The translations under genes and the position numbers were made by a program. Below are positions 1 to 12,455 of a stretch of 64,000 bases of DNA, piece after piece. Source of the DNA: Buxus sempervirens. Its lineage: Eukaryota; Streptophyta; Magnoliopsida; Buxales; Buxaceae. The notes under the pieces are model-generated. The model worked only from the letters and a program-made list of their open reading frames with translations. It was not told the origin of the DNA and did no database searches. The DNA lies in assembly GCA_947561395.2 (NCBI GenBank), contig OX387195.1, positions 23,823,126 through 23,887,125 on the forward strand. Direction: 5' to 3'. Numbering within the stretch: the stretch's first letter is position 1; each line of letters begins with the position of its first letter.

Positions 1-475
1 GGCTTGGTTAAGCCTACATGCCACCTGGTAGGCCTCAGTCTAAACCTGAAAGGCCCTTTGAGCTTTGGTTCAATGAATTGGTTTTATTCGAACTTCAAGT
101 TTGATTATTAAGAGGACTTTCATGCCGATGTGGGCCGGAACTGCTTTGTGGGCCCTTGAGTGGGCCACACAATTGGTTGCCAAATGATTTAAGTTTATCT
201 TGCTTAATTTGTGCCAAAATGGGCCAGGCCTTGGGCTTGGGGCCCTTTACCTGGGCTTGGAAGCCCAAGGATTCCTGAGTTAGGGTTTAGAAACCCTAAC
301 CTTCGTTGGGTCCAATGGGCTTAGTGGGCCCGATAGGCCTTGCCCTTGGTCTTGGCCAAACCATGCCTAAATCTAAGCATCATGCTTCCCAAGTGGGCTT
401 TGGTGGGCCTCGATGGGTTTGGCCCACTCAATCCATTTGATTATCTTGATTTAACAAAAATAAGTTTTTTGGGCT

Positions 476-2752
476 TGTGAGACATGGGAAAAAATCACCG
501 GAGTGATCGTCCCTCCGTCAACACACGGGCTCTACGCAAAAATTGGGAGAGTCGCCACCATTCATGATTTTGGGGTGAGAATGGACACCAAAGATACAAA
601 AGTAGGCAAAAATAGCAAAAAGACAAATTCTAGGGTAAAAATAACCCTACTTGAAAATCAAATCCAGAGATGGGTAAGGGGATTAGATTATGAACGGGGG
701 AAGGTGTTAGGCACCCCCATTCATCCACACGAAGTGGTTGCCAAGTGTATGTTCATGCTAAAAAGAAAATAAGAAGCTTGCTAAAAATCATGAAAAAGCC
801 TTAAAGAAGGAACAAATGTATGATATATTCACATGAAGATCTAAATGGATTTTAGATCCTCTCTTATGTCAATATCATTTCTGGAACATTAAAGAGGTGG
901 AAATCAAAGCACTAGTTGATCAAAACCAAGTTAAATCAAATCCGGGAAGTTTAGAAAAAGTATGACATTTGCCTTAAAATCATTCAAATCCAATATTAAA
1001 TTGAACCAAACCAAATCCATTTGAAAGATTAAGGTAAATAAAAGTTTCATGCAAAATTTCAATCCATTCCGATAAAAATCCCAGGAGTTATGCTCCTTTA
1101 AAGTTGCTGCTGGGGATTTTTAAAAGTGGTAAGTGGGCAACTTTGGAAAATTGTCTAGAAAAATCCACTACATAGAAATCCACGAAATTTGGTGTGATTG
1201 AAGTCTGTATGGCCATCTTTCAACAGAAACTAGCCTCATACAAAAATCCCTTCGGATGTGCCTTGAGTGGTCTCCCGAACAGGCCCCGAAGATCACAGAT
1301 TTACCCAGAAAAATGCAAATGAGCAGTTCTGAGTAAATCGGCTACCAATAATTCAAATGGAATCCAAAAATTATGAAACCAACTGGATTTGAAAATAGAC
1401 TCAAAAAGGAGTACTCAAAAATAAAAATCACTCGAATCGGACTTAAAACGAACACATGGCGGTCCGTCGAAGTGACAAGTTCTGTACTTGGACTTGAACT
1501 GTCCACTTAACTTCGACAGAGAAGTGTAAAAAATCGGCTAGATAGAAATTCATGAAATTTGGTGGACATAAACTAGACAGCCTCACCTTTCCCATGGTTC
1601 TGGAATCACCCCAAAATTCATCCGGATGATGAAGTTATGGGCGTCCGAAGTAAGGGTACAGGTGCTGTCAAGCTAAGCCACTTTTGAAGAAAATCAAATC
1701 TGAAAATTGACAAAAAGTGTGTGATTCGTGTGAGATGAATCCAAAACCTTTGAAAAGCATTTTAAAATACTCCAGAATTTGATTGAGGTCATTTATTTGA
1801 GTTTTATCACAATAAATGCAATAAACCCCAAATATGAGCCTATCCCGCCAAATTAGTGATATGTGTGCAAAAGTGAAAAAAAACTAAGCAAGATCCATAC
1901 ACATGCATATAGATTCAACAAAATAGGTTCTAGCATAGCCTAGGGTTCCGTTCCATTATCGTTTCCCTCTGTTCTCTTTAAGATAATCAAGGGTACTTTG
2001 AATATGGAACGGTTTACAATCAATCAAAAAGGCCTTATGCTACATAGGTTCTAACACTAGGGTCAATCCCCAGTCTCGTTTCTCCTAGATCCGCCTTCAC
2101 GTTTTACGGCTAGGGGAGTCTTGAGATACTTTGAGCCGGGGAAGGATTTCCACACATACAAACAAGGCTTTACACTACAGAAAGGTAGAAGAAGAGATCT
2201 AGATCTAGGAATGTAAAGACAGAAAATAAAAAGAAAAGTTGAGGCTTACCTGAGTGCTGGAGGCGATTCCACAGCGGTTTTCTTCTTCTCTTGGAGTTCT
2301 TCTTTGCGAGAATTCAAAACAAGAGTTGTGTGCCCTTTGCTCAAGGAGGAGGCTCCTATTTATAGGCAAGGGCTAAGGTCATTGGTAGACACAAATTAAT
2401 GTCTAGAACCCCTCCAACCTAAACCCTAAGGTTATTTCCGCGATTTCCCCTCATTTAATGAGGGACATGATGGTAAAAGTGAAAAGCTCTCGGAAAACCC
2501 TAATTTTGAGCAAACTTAAGGTATCCGGTATATCAGACCGGATAACAAAGGGCCTTAAGGTATCCGGTACATGGTACCGGATACGCTAAGGCTCACATGT
2601 ATCCGGTATGAGTATCCGGATATGGGAAAGAGTACTTGTATCCGGATTGAGTATCCGGATACAGGTAAAAGTTTATTTTCTTCAAATTCTGTGCTGGCTT
2701 TCCAGGAGATAATGATTTTTGATGATTGATTGTGCAATTTGGGGTGTCTACA
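476..2752 (+). mobile_element. Solo LTR 'Z' (2.28 kb) with 5-bp target-site duplication
   Basis: The element starts TGTGAGACATGG and ends GGGTGTCTACA, the TG...CA form of an LTR. It is flanked by GGGCT at 471-475 and 2753-2757. The duplicate locus near 42390-42400 runs uninterrupted across the same point, so it is a true empty site. Typical motifs are GAGTCGCCACC near the start, a GGGGAAGGTGTTAGGCACC block near 690-715, and a TATTTATAGG box near 2358. No internal coding domain exists. It is the same family as 48311-51100 (plus) and 25086-27499 (minus), and was inserted after the A/B duplication. Confidence 0.87.
2521..2662. repeat. Array of short CCGG palindromes in solo LTR Z
   Basis: Four imperfect inverted repeats with GTATCCGG and CCGGATAC arms around short variable loops begin at about 2521, 2560, 2600 and 2638. 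They sit 90-230 bp from the 3' end of the LTR. The related LTRs at 48311-51100 and 25086-27499 have equivalent arrays in the same relative place. Confidence 0.8.
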
Positions 2753-2965
2753 GGGCTTAGTGGCCCCGTTGGAAGGCCCACTGGAATCAAATTGGATCGG
2801 GTTGGTCCATGACTCGTCTTGGGTCTCCGGTTGACCCGGAAACCCTCCTGGTTCATCCGAATTGATCAAACAAGACAAGAAAATAGCATAAGATCATGAA
2901 AATAGAAAAAGTGGCATTCTGGCAGTGTAGCTGGCCTGAGATGCCGGTTACACATAAGGATCAGT

Positions 2966-3030
2966 GTATCCGATATCTTTGGTCGGTTACGAACAAGGCC
3001 CTGTTGATCCGACCTCTCAGGTCGGATCAA
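2966..3030. repeat. Palindrome pair in LTR X (copy A), including 12-bp perfect arms
   Basis: The inverted repeat at 2966-2990 has arms GTATCCGA and TCGGTTAC. The second, at 3004-3030, has perfect arms TTGATCCGACCT and AGGTCGGATCAA around a CTC loop. In the duplicate (about 42606-42670) the second palindrome is eroded in one arm. Confidence 0.75.
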
Positions 3031-4399
3031 CCAAAAAACTTGGTTTTTTGGATTTTTGCATTGGGCTTGGGTTCCTGGGTCTTCTAGGGTGTTCCAATGA
3101 TTGTGTGGGCCCACAGTGGTTCAAATAGAAACAAATGGCTTCTTTTTGATGGTTTTGAACTCAAGATCAAGGGAGATGGATGAGGGTCCATCCTCCCTTA
3201 TGGGGACCAAGGCTAGCCAATAAACAGGGACTCAAGTGTCCCTACTTCGGTTCCTTTTTCATTCTAAAAAATCCAGCAATCACCAACCACAAAAAAAATC
3301 AGCACAAATACCATCAAATGGACTCAAAGAGTATTCTACATCATAAAAATGTGTGGTGTGTGCTCCATGTGTTTAGGAACAAAAGGGACACTTCCATGCA
3401 TGCAAAGATCAAATTATGAATAAAAAATGTGAACCAACTACCTCTCAACTCCTTGAAGATGTAAATACCCACATGAAAGATAAGATAAGGAAAATGGGGC
3501 TAACCTCACATGATAGCCAAAACAGCAACCAAACTTGAGTTGGAAACCCAATTAAAGCACATAAAATAGTAAAAAAAACATGCTCATCAACTTGCCATAC
3601 CCTAAGACAAAGCTTCACTCATGCACATGCTTTGAATACCTAGTCATGAGGGTAAAATTGCATGCATGCCTAACTATAGTCATATACGAATGAATAAAAA
3701 AGGAATGGATCACACCTTACTTACATTATAATCCTATGAATCCCAAACCACCCATCTAGCTAAAAAAGGCATCTAAAGAAAGGAATAGGGGGGTTACGTT
3801 AGGGATACATTAGAAGATCACAAGAGGGGAACATGCTCCCCCCATACATGAAATGGAGACATAATAAACCAGCACCTTAAAGAAAACCTTAAGATCATGT
3901 GAAAACACCACTCATACCCCCATTAGAACCCTACGAAAACCCTCTCCTACCTTGAAGGCTTTCACGGGGGCACAAATGCAAGAGAAAAAAGTAAGCTACA
4001 CACTTGTTTTAACAAAGGGAAACAAACCATTTGAATATGCTCAAAACATTCTCATTTTCATATATGTAAAAGAAAATATGTCAAGGAACAATACCTTGGG
4101 GCTTTAAAACCCCTTTGAAGTGTGTAGTCTTGTCCTTGAGGCACAAGTAGTTGCTGGAGCCCCTTCCTTCTTGCACCAATAGCAGCTACCACTCCCTTTG
4201 CTTGAGTGGAAATGAAGAAGAAGAGGGGAAAGAAGGGTTAAGAGAGCAAGGTGGGGTACTTTGGGGTTAAAGGAAGCAAGGAGGGGTGAGAATGAGTGGT
4301 TTCGTATCAGGGGTAGTGGGGAAGAAGAAGTGGGAAAGGGCCAAAAAGAAGCCAACCCCGGAAATGGGGCTGTTGTTGCCTTTTTATAGAAACATTTTT

Positions 4400-4644
4400 G
4401 TATCCGACATTTAATGTCGGATACACTATACTCCTTTTGTATCCGGCATATTATATCGGATACACTGCACTTCCTTTGTATCCGGCATATTATATCGAAT
4501 ACAAACATAATCATTTCGAAAATTAAATGCCGCCGCGAATTTGTCGGGGAATCGGCGCGAATCTCGCCGAGCAAATCTTTGTATCCGACATTTGATATCG
4601 GTTATACACAAACATATGTGTATCCGACATATTTGGTCGGATAC
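4400..4644. repeat. Five-member palindrome array in LTR X (copy A)
   Basis: Inverted repeats of about 25 bp lie at 4400-4424, 4439-4463, 4478-4502, 4581-4605 and 4620-4644. Arms are of the type GTATCCGACAT and ATGTCGGATAC. The first has perfect 11-bp arms. The first three are spaced 39 bp apart and the last two also 39 bp apart, so spacing is regular. Confidence 0.85.
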
Positions 4645-5218
4645 AAATAAAAAAAATACGGATTTGCCCCTTGACTTGACCGATTTGACACTTTTGGATA
4701 TCTACGGATTGCCCCCTGCGAAATTTTGCTTTAAACCTTGGGATATTTTGCATGTTTGGATATTTACGGATTGCCCCTCGAGATATTTTCTTGCGCTACT
4801 TGCCACGTGTGCGGCTTTTTGCCACGTGTGCAGCTTTCTGGGTTTTACTGCTCGGAACTTTGACAGTTCATATCTCCTTCGTCCGGGCTCCGATTTGAGC
4901 AAACTCAGTTGCGTTAGACTTGTATCGGAGCCCTATATCCAATGACATAGGGCTAAGTACCTGGCACGGGGTTCAAAAAAAAGTCAACTTTCGGCTCCCC
5001 TTTAAGTTTGACCGGCCTGTAGAACCTTCATCCGGACTCCGATTCCAGCAAACTCAGTTGCGTTGGACTCGTGTCGGGATTCTCTATCCATTGAGATAAA
5101 GCAAGGCGGCCAATTATCACTTGATTAAAAGGTCAAATTTTGACCCCTCAAGGTTTGACTTTTCTGCTAGGGTTTTTATTTTCAGCACTTCCAGGGGTGC
5201 AAAAATAAGGTGCTTACA

Positions 5219-5364
5219 GCGACAACTCCTCAAACTTCGCCTTGTACTGGGCTACTATAAGTCCGCCCTGAGAGATTTGCATAAACTCTCTTGCCTTACT
5301 CAGGCGGAACTTTGCTGTGTAGTATCTGCCATAGAACAACTCCCTGGACTGCCCCCAAGCCATC
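5219..5364 (-). pseudogene. Gypsy gag fragment between two giant LTRs (copy A)
   Basis: Read on the minus strand, this 146-bp island encodes a retrotransposon gag-like stretch with a tyrosine-rich FYGRYY motif followed by KAREF and YKAKFEEL. It supplies the middle of the gag whose N-terminal part is at 8512 and beyond. Its edges coincide with the ends of LTR X (5218) and LTR Y (5365), so it is host-element sequence trapped between two insertions. Non-functional. Confidence 0.75.
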
Positions 5365-8300
5365 TGTCCGCACCTCATTTTTGCACCTAGAAAAAAAATG
5401 AAAGGATAAAACCCTAATTGAAAAAGTAAAACCTAAGGGGTCAAAAATTTGACTTTTTGATTAGATGCAAATTGACCACCAAGCTTCATACCAATGGATA
5501 TAGGATTCCGATATGAGTCTAATGACATTGAGTTTGCTCAAATCGGAGTCCAGATGAAGAAGTTATGAGTCAGTCAAACCTGGAAATAGCAGAATTTGGC
5601 TTTCTGCAAAACCCCGAATCAACTACTCAATTTGGTATTAGCAGAAAGAGCATCTCGACAGGATCTCGACGCAATTAAGTTTGCCGGAATTGGAGTCCCG
5701 GATAAGGGGATATGAGCAAAACTGGCTCCGGGACGCGACTTTGCACTTCTGCTAAAAAACCTGAATTTCCTGCTAAACTCTGGCTCAGTGGATAGTGGAT
5801 CCCAACATGATTCCAACACCACTAATTTTGCTGAAATTGGATACTAAATGAGGAAGATATGAGTAGTCAAAATTTCGAATAATCTGCATATGTGGCAAAA
5901 ATTGAAGAAAGGACAAAAAATAAAAATCTAATAATAAAATATTAATATTTTGTAAATATCTACTAATTAAATTAAATAAAAAACAAAAAGAAAACTAAAA
6001 GAGCACATGCGTCTAGCAAACAAAAAAATCTTAATAAAATATTAATATAGATTAAATATCTAACTATTAAAATAATTCAAAAAGAAAATCAAAAATCAAT
6101 GAGCACATGTGATAAGCTCAATTGCTTGGTTGAGAAGAATGCTCAAAAGCCATCATTAGTCTTTTTAAAAAAGATGGCATGAAATGAAAGTATTAAGGTT
6201 TTGGTCATAGAGTGCAAAAGTATTCTCATTTTGGTCATAAAATATAAAAAGGTTAACCCATTTTGAAGGAGGGTCGGCTCATTTTTTCTTCCTCCATCTC
6301 TCTCACCTCTCTTACTTCCTCCATTCCCCACTCCATCCGACCACTCCTCCCTATTCCAACTCTATTTCAAGGCCTCCAAACCCCATCAAACCTTATTCAA
6401 CCTCTCCTCTACCTTGTCTTCTCCATTTTCAACACCAAAAGAAGTCTTGGAGGAGCTCTAGAAGGGAGGAAGGCCTTGTCCAGTTGCTGTCTTGGTCTAA
6501 GGAAGATCTAAAAACACTTTCATCAAGTGCTCAAACCCAAGCTGAGCCTTCTTGTGGTTTTTTTATTGAACATATGTAAATATGTATTGATTTGGAGATA
6601 TGCAATATCATATGCATGATGTTTAGTTTCTGTTAAGCTTGATCCTCATGTTATTCTCTCTTTTTCATCCTTTTCTATGGTCATATGAGGGTGATTAGTC
6701 ACCAAAGGTAAATAGATGGGTTTTGTTTGAACGAAAGGGAGCATGAGAGGACCTCTTGTGTGATTTAAAGTGTCTTTAAACTACTGTTTCTGCAATGGTT
6801 TTATTTTCATTCAATAGGGGAGGTTGTTCCCCTTGGATCTGATTTCATGTACCCCTTTTGAGTAATCCCCCTTATTCCTTTCTTTTGTTGTTTTCTTTCC
6901 AAGATAGCTAGGCTTATAATTTGTGTGAGTATGATCATGCTATAATGTCTGCTGAATTTTATTTTTCATATATGATATGGTTGTTGTTTAAGCATGTATA
7001 AGATTCCTCATCGTCCATCTCCGCTTAGGGCATATGTCTTGAGGCCATATGGGTGTTCCTTACTTGCTATTTTTGGTAGGTTTTCATCATGTATTTTGTT
7101 TAATTACAATTATTGTTTTGATCATATAAAATCCATATCACTTTGCTTCGTACATACTTTACATACATGTTGGCACTTTTAGGGATTCCATGTACATGTT
7201 AGTTGTTGGTTTTTAGATGCTTTACGAATTCCACTTTTTTTGGTTTAGCTTTACATATATGAAGGTTTAATCTCCATCTTAAATATGGTAAGCAAATATA
7301 CATGTTTTAATATGAAGCATGTCTCTTAAAGCTTTATGATTGTTTCTTTTTATATGTGTTGATTTATGTTCTTTGGAGCAAAAAGGACCAAAACAGGGAC
7401 ACTTGAGTCCCTGTTTATTTGCGGGATTTAGTTCAAAAAGAAGGAGAAGATAGCCTCCAGCCTTCCCCATTTCTTTGGCTTCAAAACCCTCTAAATAAGC
7501 CCATTTTGCCTTAGTTTGAACCACTGTGGGCCCACACAGGGGCCCACACGAATCCTAGATAAGCTTGAAAGCCTTTAGAATTTGTTTGTTGTGAAAAATT
7601 GTAAATGTTGTTTTTTTTGTGCTTTACCGAAAACTCAGGTCGGTAAATAGTGTTTTCATTAGTAACCGAAATTTTATTTCAGCTAAACCTGAATTATAGT
7701 ATGACTGAAACTAATTTTCGGTCATACTAAATTTTAGTTTAGCCGATGTATAATTTCGGCTACATTTAAAAGTTTTCAAAAATCAGTTTTCTCATTCTTA
7801 TTTATTTTGTTGGTTTGGTTAATTGAACCAGGTGAACCGGAAACCATAAAATGTGCCCTGGGCTTTCCAAGCCCAATTTGATGCATCGTGGGCCTTCTAA
7901 CGGGGCCTACATCCACTCCAGCTTGAACCAAGGCCCATTTCTACAATGGAACCAAGGCCATTTGGTTAATTGCCTGTGGGTCAACACCAAGCCCAATGGG
8001 CACTTAAAAACTTGAACCTATTAACTTTTGTAAATAAAATCAAATCCAAAGTTAAATGACCAAATCCAATAAGGGTTACCCAATAACCCTAATGGGCCAT
8101 GGGCTTGACTTAAAGCCCAACTTGGCAACCAATGGGCCTTCCAATGGGTCCCACATCCGACCTACTTCACTTAAATGGCTAAAAAGATAAAAATGAACAA
8201 AAGGGACTTACACCTGCAAAGGTCCCTACCAAACTTAATTTGATACATGCTAGACTAGGATTAGGGTGAGACTGAGTTGACTCGAACCAGGAAAATCCAA

Positions 8301-8511
8301 GGGACCTGTCAGACCGACGGGGCGGACCAGGGTGTTTTCGGACTTCCCCGGACCGTAACCGAGAACTTAGCCAGAATCTCGAACCGCAAACCAATAGGCA
8401 AATCTAGGAACCCAGGTGTCTGCCTACACCCCATCAGGCGTGCAGTGGCGACTCCAGAAATTCCTGAGGCACGCACTCCCACGTGCGCTTCTGTGTGGCG
8501 ACATGCACACA
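5365..8511 (-). mobile_element. Giant solo LTR 'Y', copy A (3.1 kb, minus orientation)
   Basis: On the minus strand it starts TGTGTGCATGTCGCC and ends ...GTGCGGACA, giving TG...CA termini. It is flanked by CCATC (5360-5364) and CCATT (8512-8516), a 5-bp target-site duplication with one mismatch. It is homologous over its length to LTR X but inserted in the opposite orientation, so X and Y together mimic one element with kilobase-long inverted termini. No coding domain was found. A CT-rich tract near 6285-6420 and AT-rich spacer occupy the interior. Confidence 0.75.
7624..7762. repeat. Palindrome cluster in LTR Y (copy A)
   Basis: Inverted repeats with CCGA/TCGG cores: TTACCGA...TCGGTAA (7624-7646), AGTATGAC...GTCATACT (7698-7728) and TAGCCGA...TCGGCTA (7740-7762). 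The duplicate is at about 47164-47302. Confidence 0.7.
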
Positions 8512-9220
8512 CCATTTGAGCATCTGGGGCCTCCCGCCTCATCACACTCTGCCGCCAGTGATAGGCCTCCCCCTCTAACATGAAGGTAGCCAGCCTTACT
8601 CGGCTCTCCTCTGAACACTGTATCACATCTAGGATCCTCTCGATCCTCTGTATCCAGCTCTCTGCCTCCAAAGGATTCGGCACTCCTTTAAATGTCAGAG
8701 GTCCCATCTTCCGGAGCTGCTTCACCTCTCTAAGGTGCTGCTGCTGCCCATCAGTATGGCCCAACTGCACCTCTGCCTAACCCTACCCCTGACGCTGGCC
8801 ATTCTCATTGCCGGTCTGGCTCACCCTCTCCTCACACTCCATGGTCAAGAGTTGAGTAAGGGTGCCCACTGCAGCCCATATGTCATCTCCCCTTTAAGGA
8901 GGTGCCTCACAAGGTACCTTACGTGGTGCCTAAGGCTGTGGTCTTTGCTGGCCCTACTGGCCTTTAGCAGAAATATGGGGTTGCTTCTGAATGTCCCCCT
9001 CATACAGATCCTCCATTGGACGTACTGCCGGGGTGCGTGCTCGCATAACTTTTTGACCTTTGCCAAGCATGTCAGCTGAAAACAACAAAAAATTAAGTCA
9101 GATAGGAACTCTCCCTAACCTTCCTAAGTGCTATCTAGCGTGCACACCATCCCCAAGGCCATCCTATAGGTGTTTTTATTTCATGCTTCCTTATGATATA
9201 CTCTATTGCTCTGATACCAT
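8512..9220 (-). pseudogene. Ty3/Gypsy gag 5' region (copy A), interrupted
   Basis: Minus-strand leader and gag N-terminus. Reading starts near 9069, and recognisable gag motifs (PLTFKGVPNP, AESWIQRIER, FMLEGEAYHW) lie between about 8720 and 8540. The frame contains at least one stop (near 8965-8972) and is cut at 8512 by LTR Y. The family is Ty3/Gypsy by gag type and by the linked tRNA-Met primer-binding site and LTR at 9221-9554. Gag would form the particle that packages element RNA; this copy is dead. Confidence 0.75.
9208..9219 (-). other. Primer-binding site, initiator tRNA-Met type
   Basis: The minus strand reads TGGTATCAGAGC directly downstream of the LTR at 9221-9554. This is the usual site complementary to the 3' end of initiator tRNA-Met, where reverse transcription is primed. 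The duplicate (51543-51554) is mutated in this motif. Confidence 0.85.
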
Positions 9221-9554
9221 TTATAACACCCCGGACCCATACCAAGCAAGATATTGTCTGCTCTGGGCCCAATGGGCCCTCACGGATTTGTTCTCAAGGG
9301 ATAACACGAGAAAACTTCCCAATAGTCATCTATTCTAGCATTGCTCTCACCTGAGCACGCTTAACTTGAGGGTTCCAAGGGGATTTAGTCTCGTGTTATA
9401 CCTTAAAAGGCCTCTTGCTTTGTAAGGGATCACAAGACTACTTATAGCATCCCCGAGCGTTGTGGGATCCCAACCATATGCACATTATTGCCTGGCAGCT
9501 CGCCTAGTGAGATTATCCATTCACCCGCCCCACTTAGGCAGCCAAGATGTCACA
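9221..9554 (-). mobile_element. 5' LTR of the Gypsy element (copy A)
   Basis: On the minus strand it starts TGTGACATC and ends with a GGGGTGTTATA tail; the expected terminal TGTTACA appears eroded. Length is about 334 bp. It abuts the primer-binding site and matches the 359-bp solo LTR at 39787-40145, so the same family also inserted elsewhere. The matching 3' LTR is not visible in the window. Confidence 0.8.
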
Positions 9555-10582
9555 TACTCCCCTCCATGGGACAACGTGTCATCGTGTTGGGCCGAACCCC
9601 CACACTTTCTTGTTGGGGCAGGCTTTGATACCATTTTCATTCAACCAAACCACTTGTAGCATATTGAAAATCATCTAACCAATTTAATTACATTGATTTG
9701 GATTTAATCTAACTAAGGCTAACAAAATTTATAGATCAGATGCACATTCCAGACCAGCACACTCCATATGTTTGATTCAGTTCTATCACTTTAGAATTTC
9801 ATCCAAAACCATACGAAAACATGATGTTTAAAAGTGCTACTTGCCTTATATTTTCTGGAATCCAACTTTAGTAACACCAACAATAAAAATCAGTTGTTCT
9901 CCATGATCAAAACCTCTCCAAAATCTGAAAATTGTTGTAGAAAATTTTTAGAACTATAATCTTAACGCCTGATCCATAATTTCTACTGAACTTGATATAA
10001 CCTAACCCAAAACAAACTAAAACAAACAATGAACAATTATTACCTGATCTGAGATGAGAAATGGAGAAGAATAAGAACAACCAGATTTGAACGTGCTCCC
10101 TTTTATGAACGAAGCTCTCTTCACACTTCAATTTTTCAATCAAATTTTTAGACTTCACACCAACCTTCTACTGTTCCCTTTTCTCCAGCAACAAAGGAAC
10201 TTCAAAAACCTTCTCCAGCAACAAATGAGAGTTCAAAAGCCACCTTCTCCAGCACTTCTCCCGCAACCCAACTTTTCAGCTTCCTCATGATTCGTTGCAA
10301 CTCCACTCCACCGAATGCCTACCCTAATAGCCCATCAAACCTTGATAAATTGGATTTTCCTGTTCAGCCACTAAACAACTACAACATCACCACTTAATTA
10401 TATTTTAATAAACCATTGAATTTAAATTATAACTTCACTGACCCTTAACTTATAAAATTTCCAAATTTTCTGAAATTCCCAATTGCCCTTGCGAAACATC
10501 CACCTGAAATTCCACCAAAATAATTATCAAAATTACCAAACCTTTCCTCCCATTTATAATTCTAAAAATTTGGGGTTTTACA
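9555..10582 (-). mobile_element. Second LTR-like remnant with primer-binding site (copy A)
   Basis: On the minus strand a TGTAAAACCCC start at 10582 leads through about 950 bp of AT-rich sequence to TGGTATCAAAGCC (minus, 9633-9621), a tRNA-Met-type primer-binding site. About 70 bp of internal sequence then runs to the GGAGGGGAG tract abutting the Gypsy LTR. I read it as a 5' LTR plus leader of a different element, truncated by the Gypsy insertion. The LTR 3' boundary is uncertain. No coding domain was seen. Duplicate at 51888-52915. Confidence 0.5.
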
Positions 10583-10600
10583 GTTGGAAATGTGTATTAT

Positions 10601-11094
10601 TGTGATATCTCGATTCCACATCAGAAACGGATGAATGCCTGATATGGTATAAGAGTTAGGGAGAACACTTAACTTAGTGAGGTGCCTTTTGAGGACAACC
10701 GTGTGGGCTGAGGCCCAAAGCAGATTATACCTCGTTGGGTTAGGTCGTTACAAATGTTATTGGAGCTTGTTTCGGGTCCAGTAGTTCATTGCTGGTGTGG
10801 GTCTTGGCGTTGCCTGTAGGAGGTGGTTGGACCGATGAGAGTGGCCCCATGAGGGCCTAGCAGGCTTCTAGGTGGCCACTGCACGGGGACGTGTAGCCCT
10901 CAAGGGGGGAGAGGAGGGGGGGGGGGGGGGGGGGGGAGATTGGGATATCCCGATCCCACATCGGAAACGGATGAATGCTCAGTTTGGTATTAGAGTCAGG
11001 GAGAACCCTTAATTTAGTGAGGCGCCTTTTGAGGACAAAACCGTGCGGGTTGAGGCCCAAAGCAGACAGTACCTCGCTGGGTTGGATCATTACA
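10601..11094 (+). mobile_element. TRIM: miniature LTR retrotransposon, complete (copy A)
   Basis: Two direct repeats of about 150 bp (10601-10752, TGTGATATC...GTTACA; 10941-11094, TGGGATATC...ATTACA) flank a non-coding interior of 188 bp. A purine tract, mostly a long G-run, precedes the second repeat, as a polypurine tract should. The 5-bp duplication ATTAT lies at 10596-10600 and 11095-11099. The homologous spacer near 30525-30545 is uninterrupted, giving an empty site. TRIMs encode nothing and are mobilised by autonomous elements. The same insertion is in copy B at 52934-53416. Confidence 0.88.
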
Positions 11095-11099
11095 ATTAT

Positions 11100-12455
11100 G
11101 GTCTCTCAGTTATACCAAGAATACCCTTGCAACTCTTTCTTCTCCATTTTTTCCCTAAAATACTCTTAATGCAACTAATTTTTCAGCCGGCCCTTAATAT
11201 CCAAACACCAAATACTCAATTTTCTTGTTTGAATCACTCAAATTTTCTTAAACATCACTTTTCTAGCTAAGTTTCTGCCATACCATTGGCCTTCAAGTTT
11301 TAAATAGAGTCATCATATAATAAAAATAGAGAAAACCCACACCCTTAACTTAATGTTCAATCTAGGTTTTTATGGATAACACATACTTGAAATTCACTAT
11401 TACTCCTGGTGTAGGCGCTTGACAAAAGGTTAATTTTGACCGTATTCATACCAGTTTAATAATCAAATTAATCAGAGTAAGGCTTGGACCAAACCATTGA
11501 GATGTTAGCTTTCCTGTTCAACAGGTCTGTCTGGGCCAGTCCAATCTCCCTTTTAAAACAATACTGGATTGTCTCATTAATGCCATCAGAAATTATATAA
11601 ACCATTTAATTAATAATCTAAAACCAACCAACATTTGGACTGACTACTTTCATTCATCCATTCCTTCTTTCCTTTCTATTTTTGTTTCACAATTGTTTGG
11701 TCAAGAACTACTTTGACTGGTCTAGAGCATCATCAGTGAAAAAAAATGCTTATTTCAATTGCTTCTGTATTGAAATTGAGAAACGTTTGTATTTGGCAAG
11801 GAGGAAAGTTGTATTTGGAAAGGAGGAAAGTTATTGTTAGTTTCCCCCTCTTGGACTTGCATTTTTGTTTACTTTTAGATTCATGGTTTGACTGGAACTA
11901 GTCAATCCCATGTTCTTTACAATGCTACTTAATTAATCAAATGGGGGATCTTGAAAAATTATCAATTAAGGGTTACTGGCCAGCCTTAGTAGCCCATTTG
12001 GCCTTGGGTATTATATGGGCCTGGACCTCTGCTCATGCATTATCTGAAGGCTTACTGCTCATGCACTGAGAAGAAGCAAAGAAATGAAAATCCAAGCATT
12101 TACACAGAAATATCCATTATCTAGAACTTGCTGAAATTTTTTATGGGGCTTGTTCTTCTAAGCCTATATCCATACAATCTTCAAGTACGTACTATGAAAT
12201 TAATCTTTATTTGTAATGAAAAGAAGGAATTAACGAAATACAATCACACTAGAAACCCCATAAAATACCACTGTGTTATTTTTATTTTCAGTGATCACCA
12301 ATCCACCTAATAGATCACATTACAAACCCTGTAAACAAATTAAAACTTGTGAAGGTTAACATGTATTTATTGTCAGTCTTTTTTTGTTGTTGAAGTCAGG
12401 TAAGCACGCCAAATTGAGTTCAAGTGCTCGAAACTTCACGGGGAAATGCCGGTGG
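11100..12455. other. Spacer without recognised gene
   Basis: AT-rich sequence homologous to 30545-31578 and 53422-54734, forming the downstream flank of subtype I peptide genes. No conserved coding frame or RNA gene was seen. The shared similarity across three modules shows it belongs to the tandemly duplicated unit. Confidence 0.6.

Larger units (their letters stand above)
1..5218 (+). mobile_element. Giant solo LTR 'X', copy A (partial, interrupted by another solo LTR)
   Basis: This is the 3' part of a plus-oriented LTR of about 3.4 kb whose start is seen only in the duplicate at 41521. It ends ...GTGCTTACA and is followed by GCGAC, the target-site duplication that pairs with ACGAC at the other end in copy B. 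It lies inside a minus-strand Gypsy gag frame. No gag or pol of its own family is present, so a solo LTR is the simplest reading; a short non-autonomous element is the alternative. Long LTRs with a GAGTCGCCAC-type 5' block suggest the Tat/Ogre branch of Ty3/Gypsy, by inference. The small open frames inside look like noise. Confidence 0.7.

Noticed and set aside
6994..7182. 62-aa ORF identical in both duplicate copies (also 46545-46733)
   Set aside because: Located inside solo LTR Y; identity reflects the segmental duplication, not coding constraint.
8277..8519. 80-aa plus-strand ORF repeated at 47827-48069
   Set aside because: It lies within the start of LTR Y and is duplicated with it; no domain.
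10908..10940. Telomeric or regulatory G-tract
   Set aside because: Its position immediately before the TRIM 3' LTR identifies it as the element's polypurine tract.
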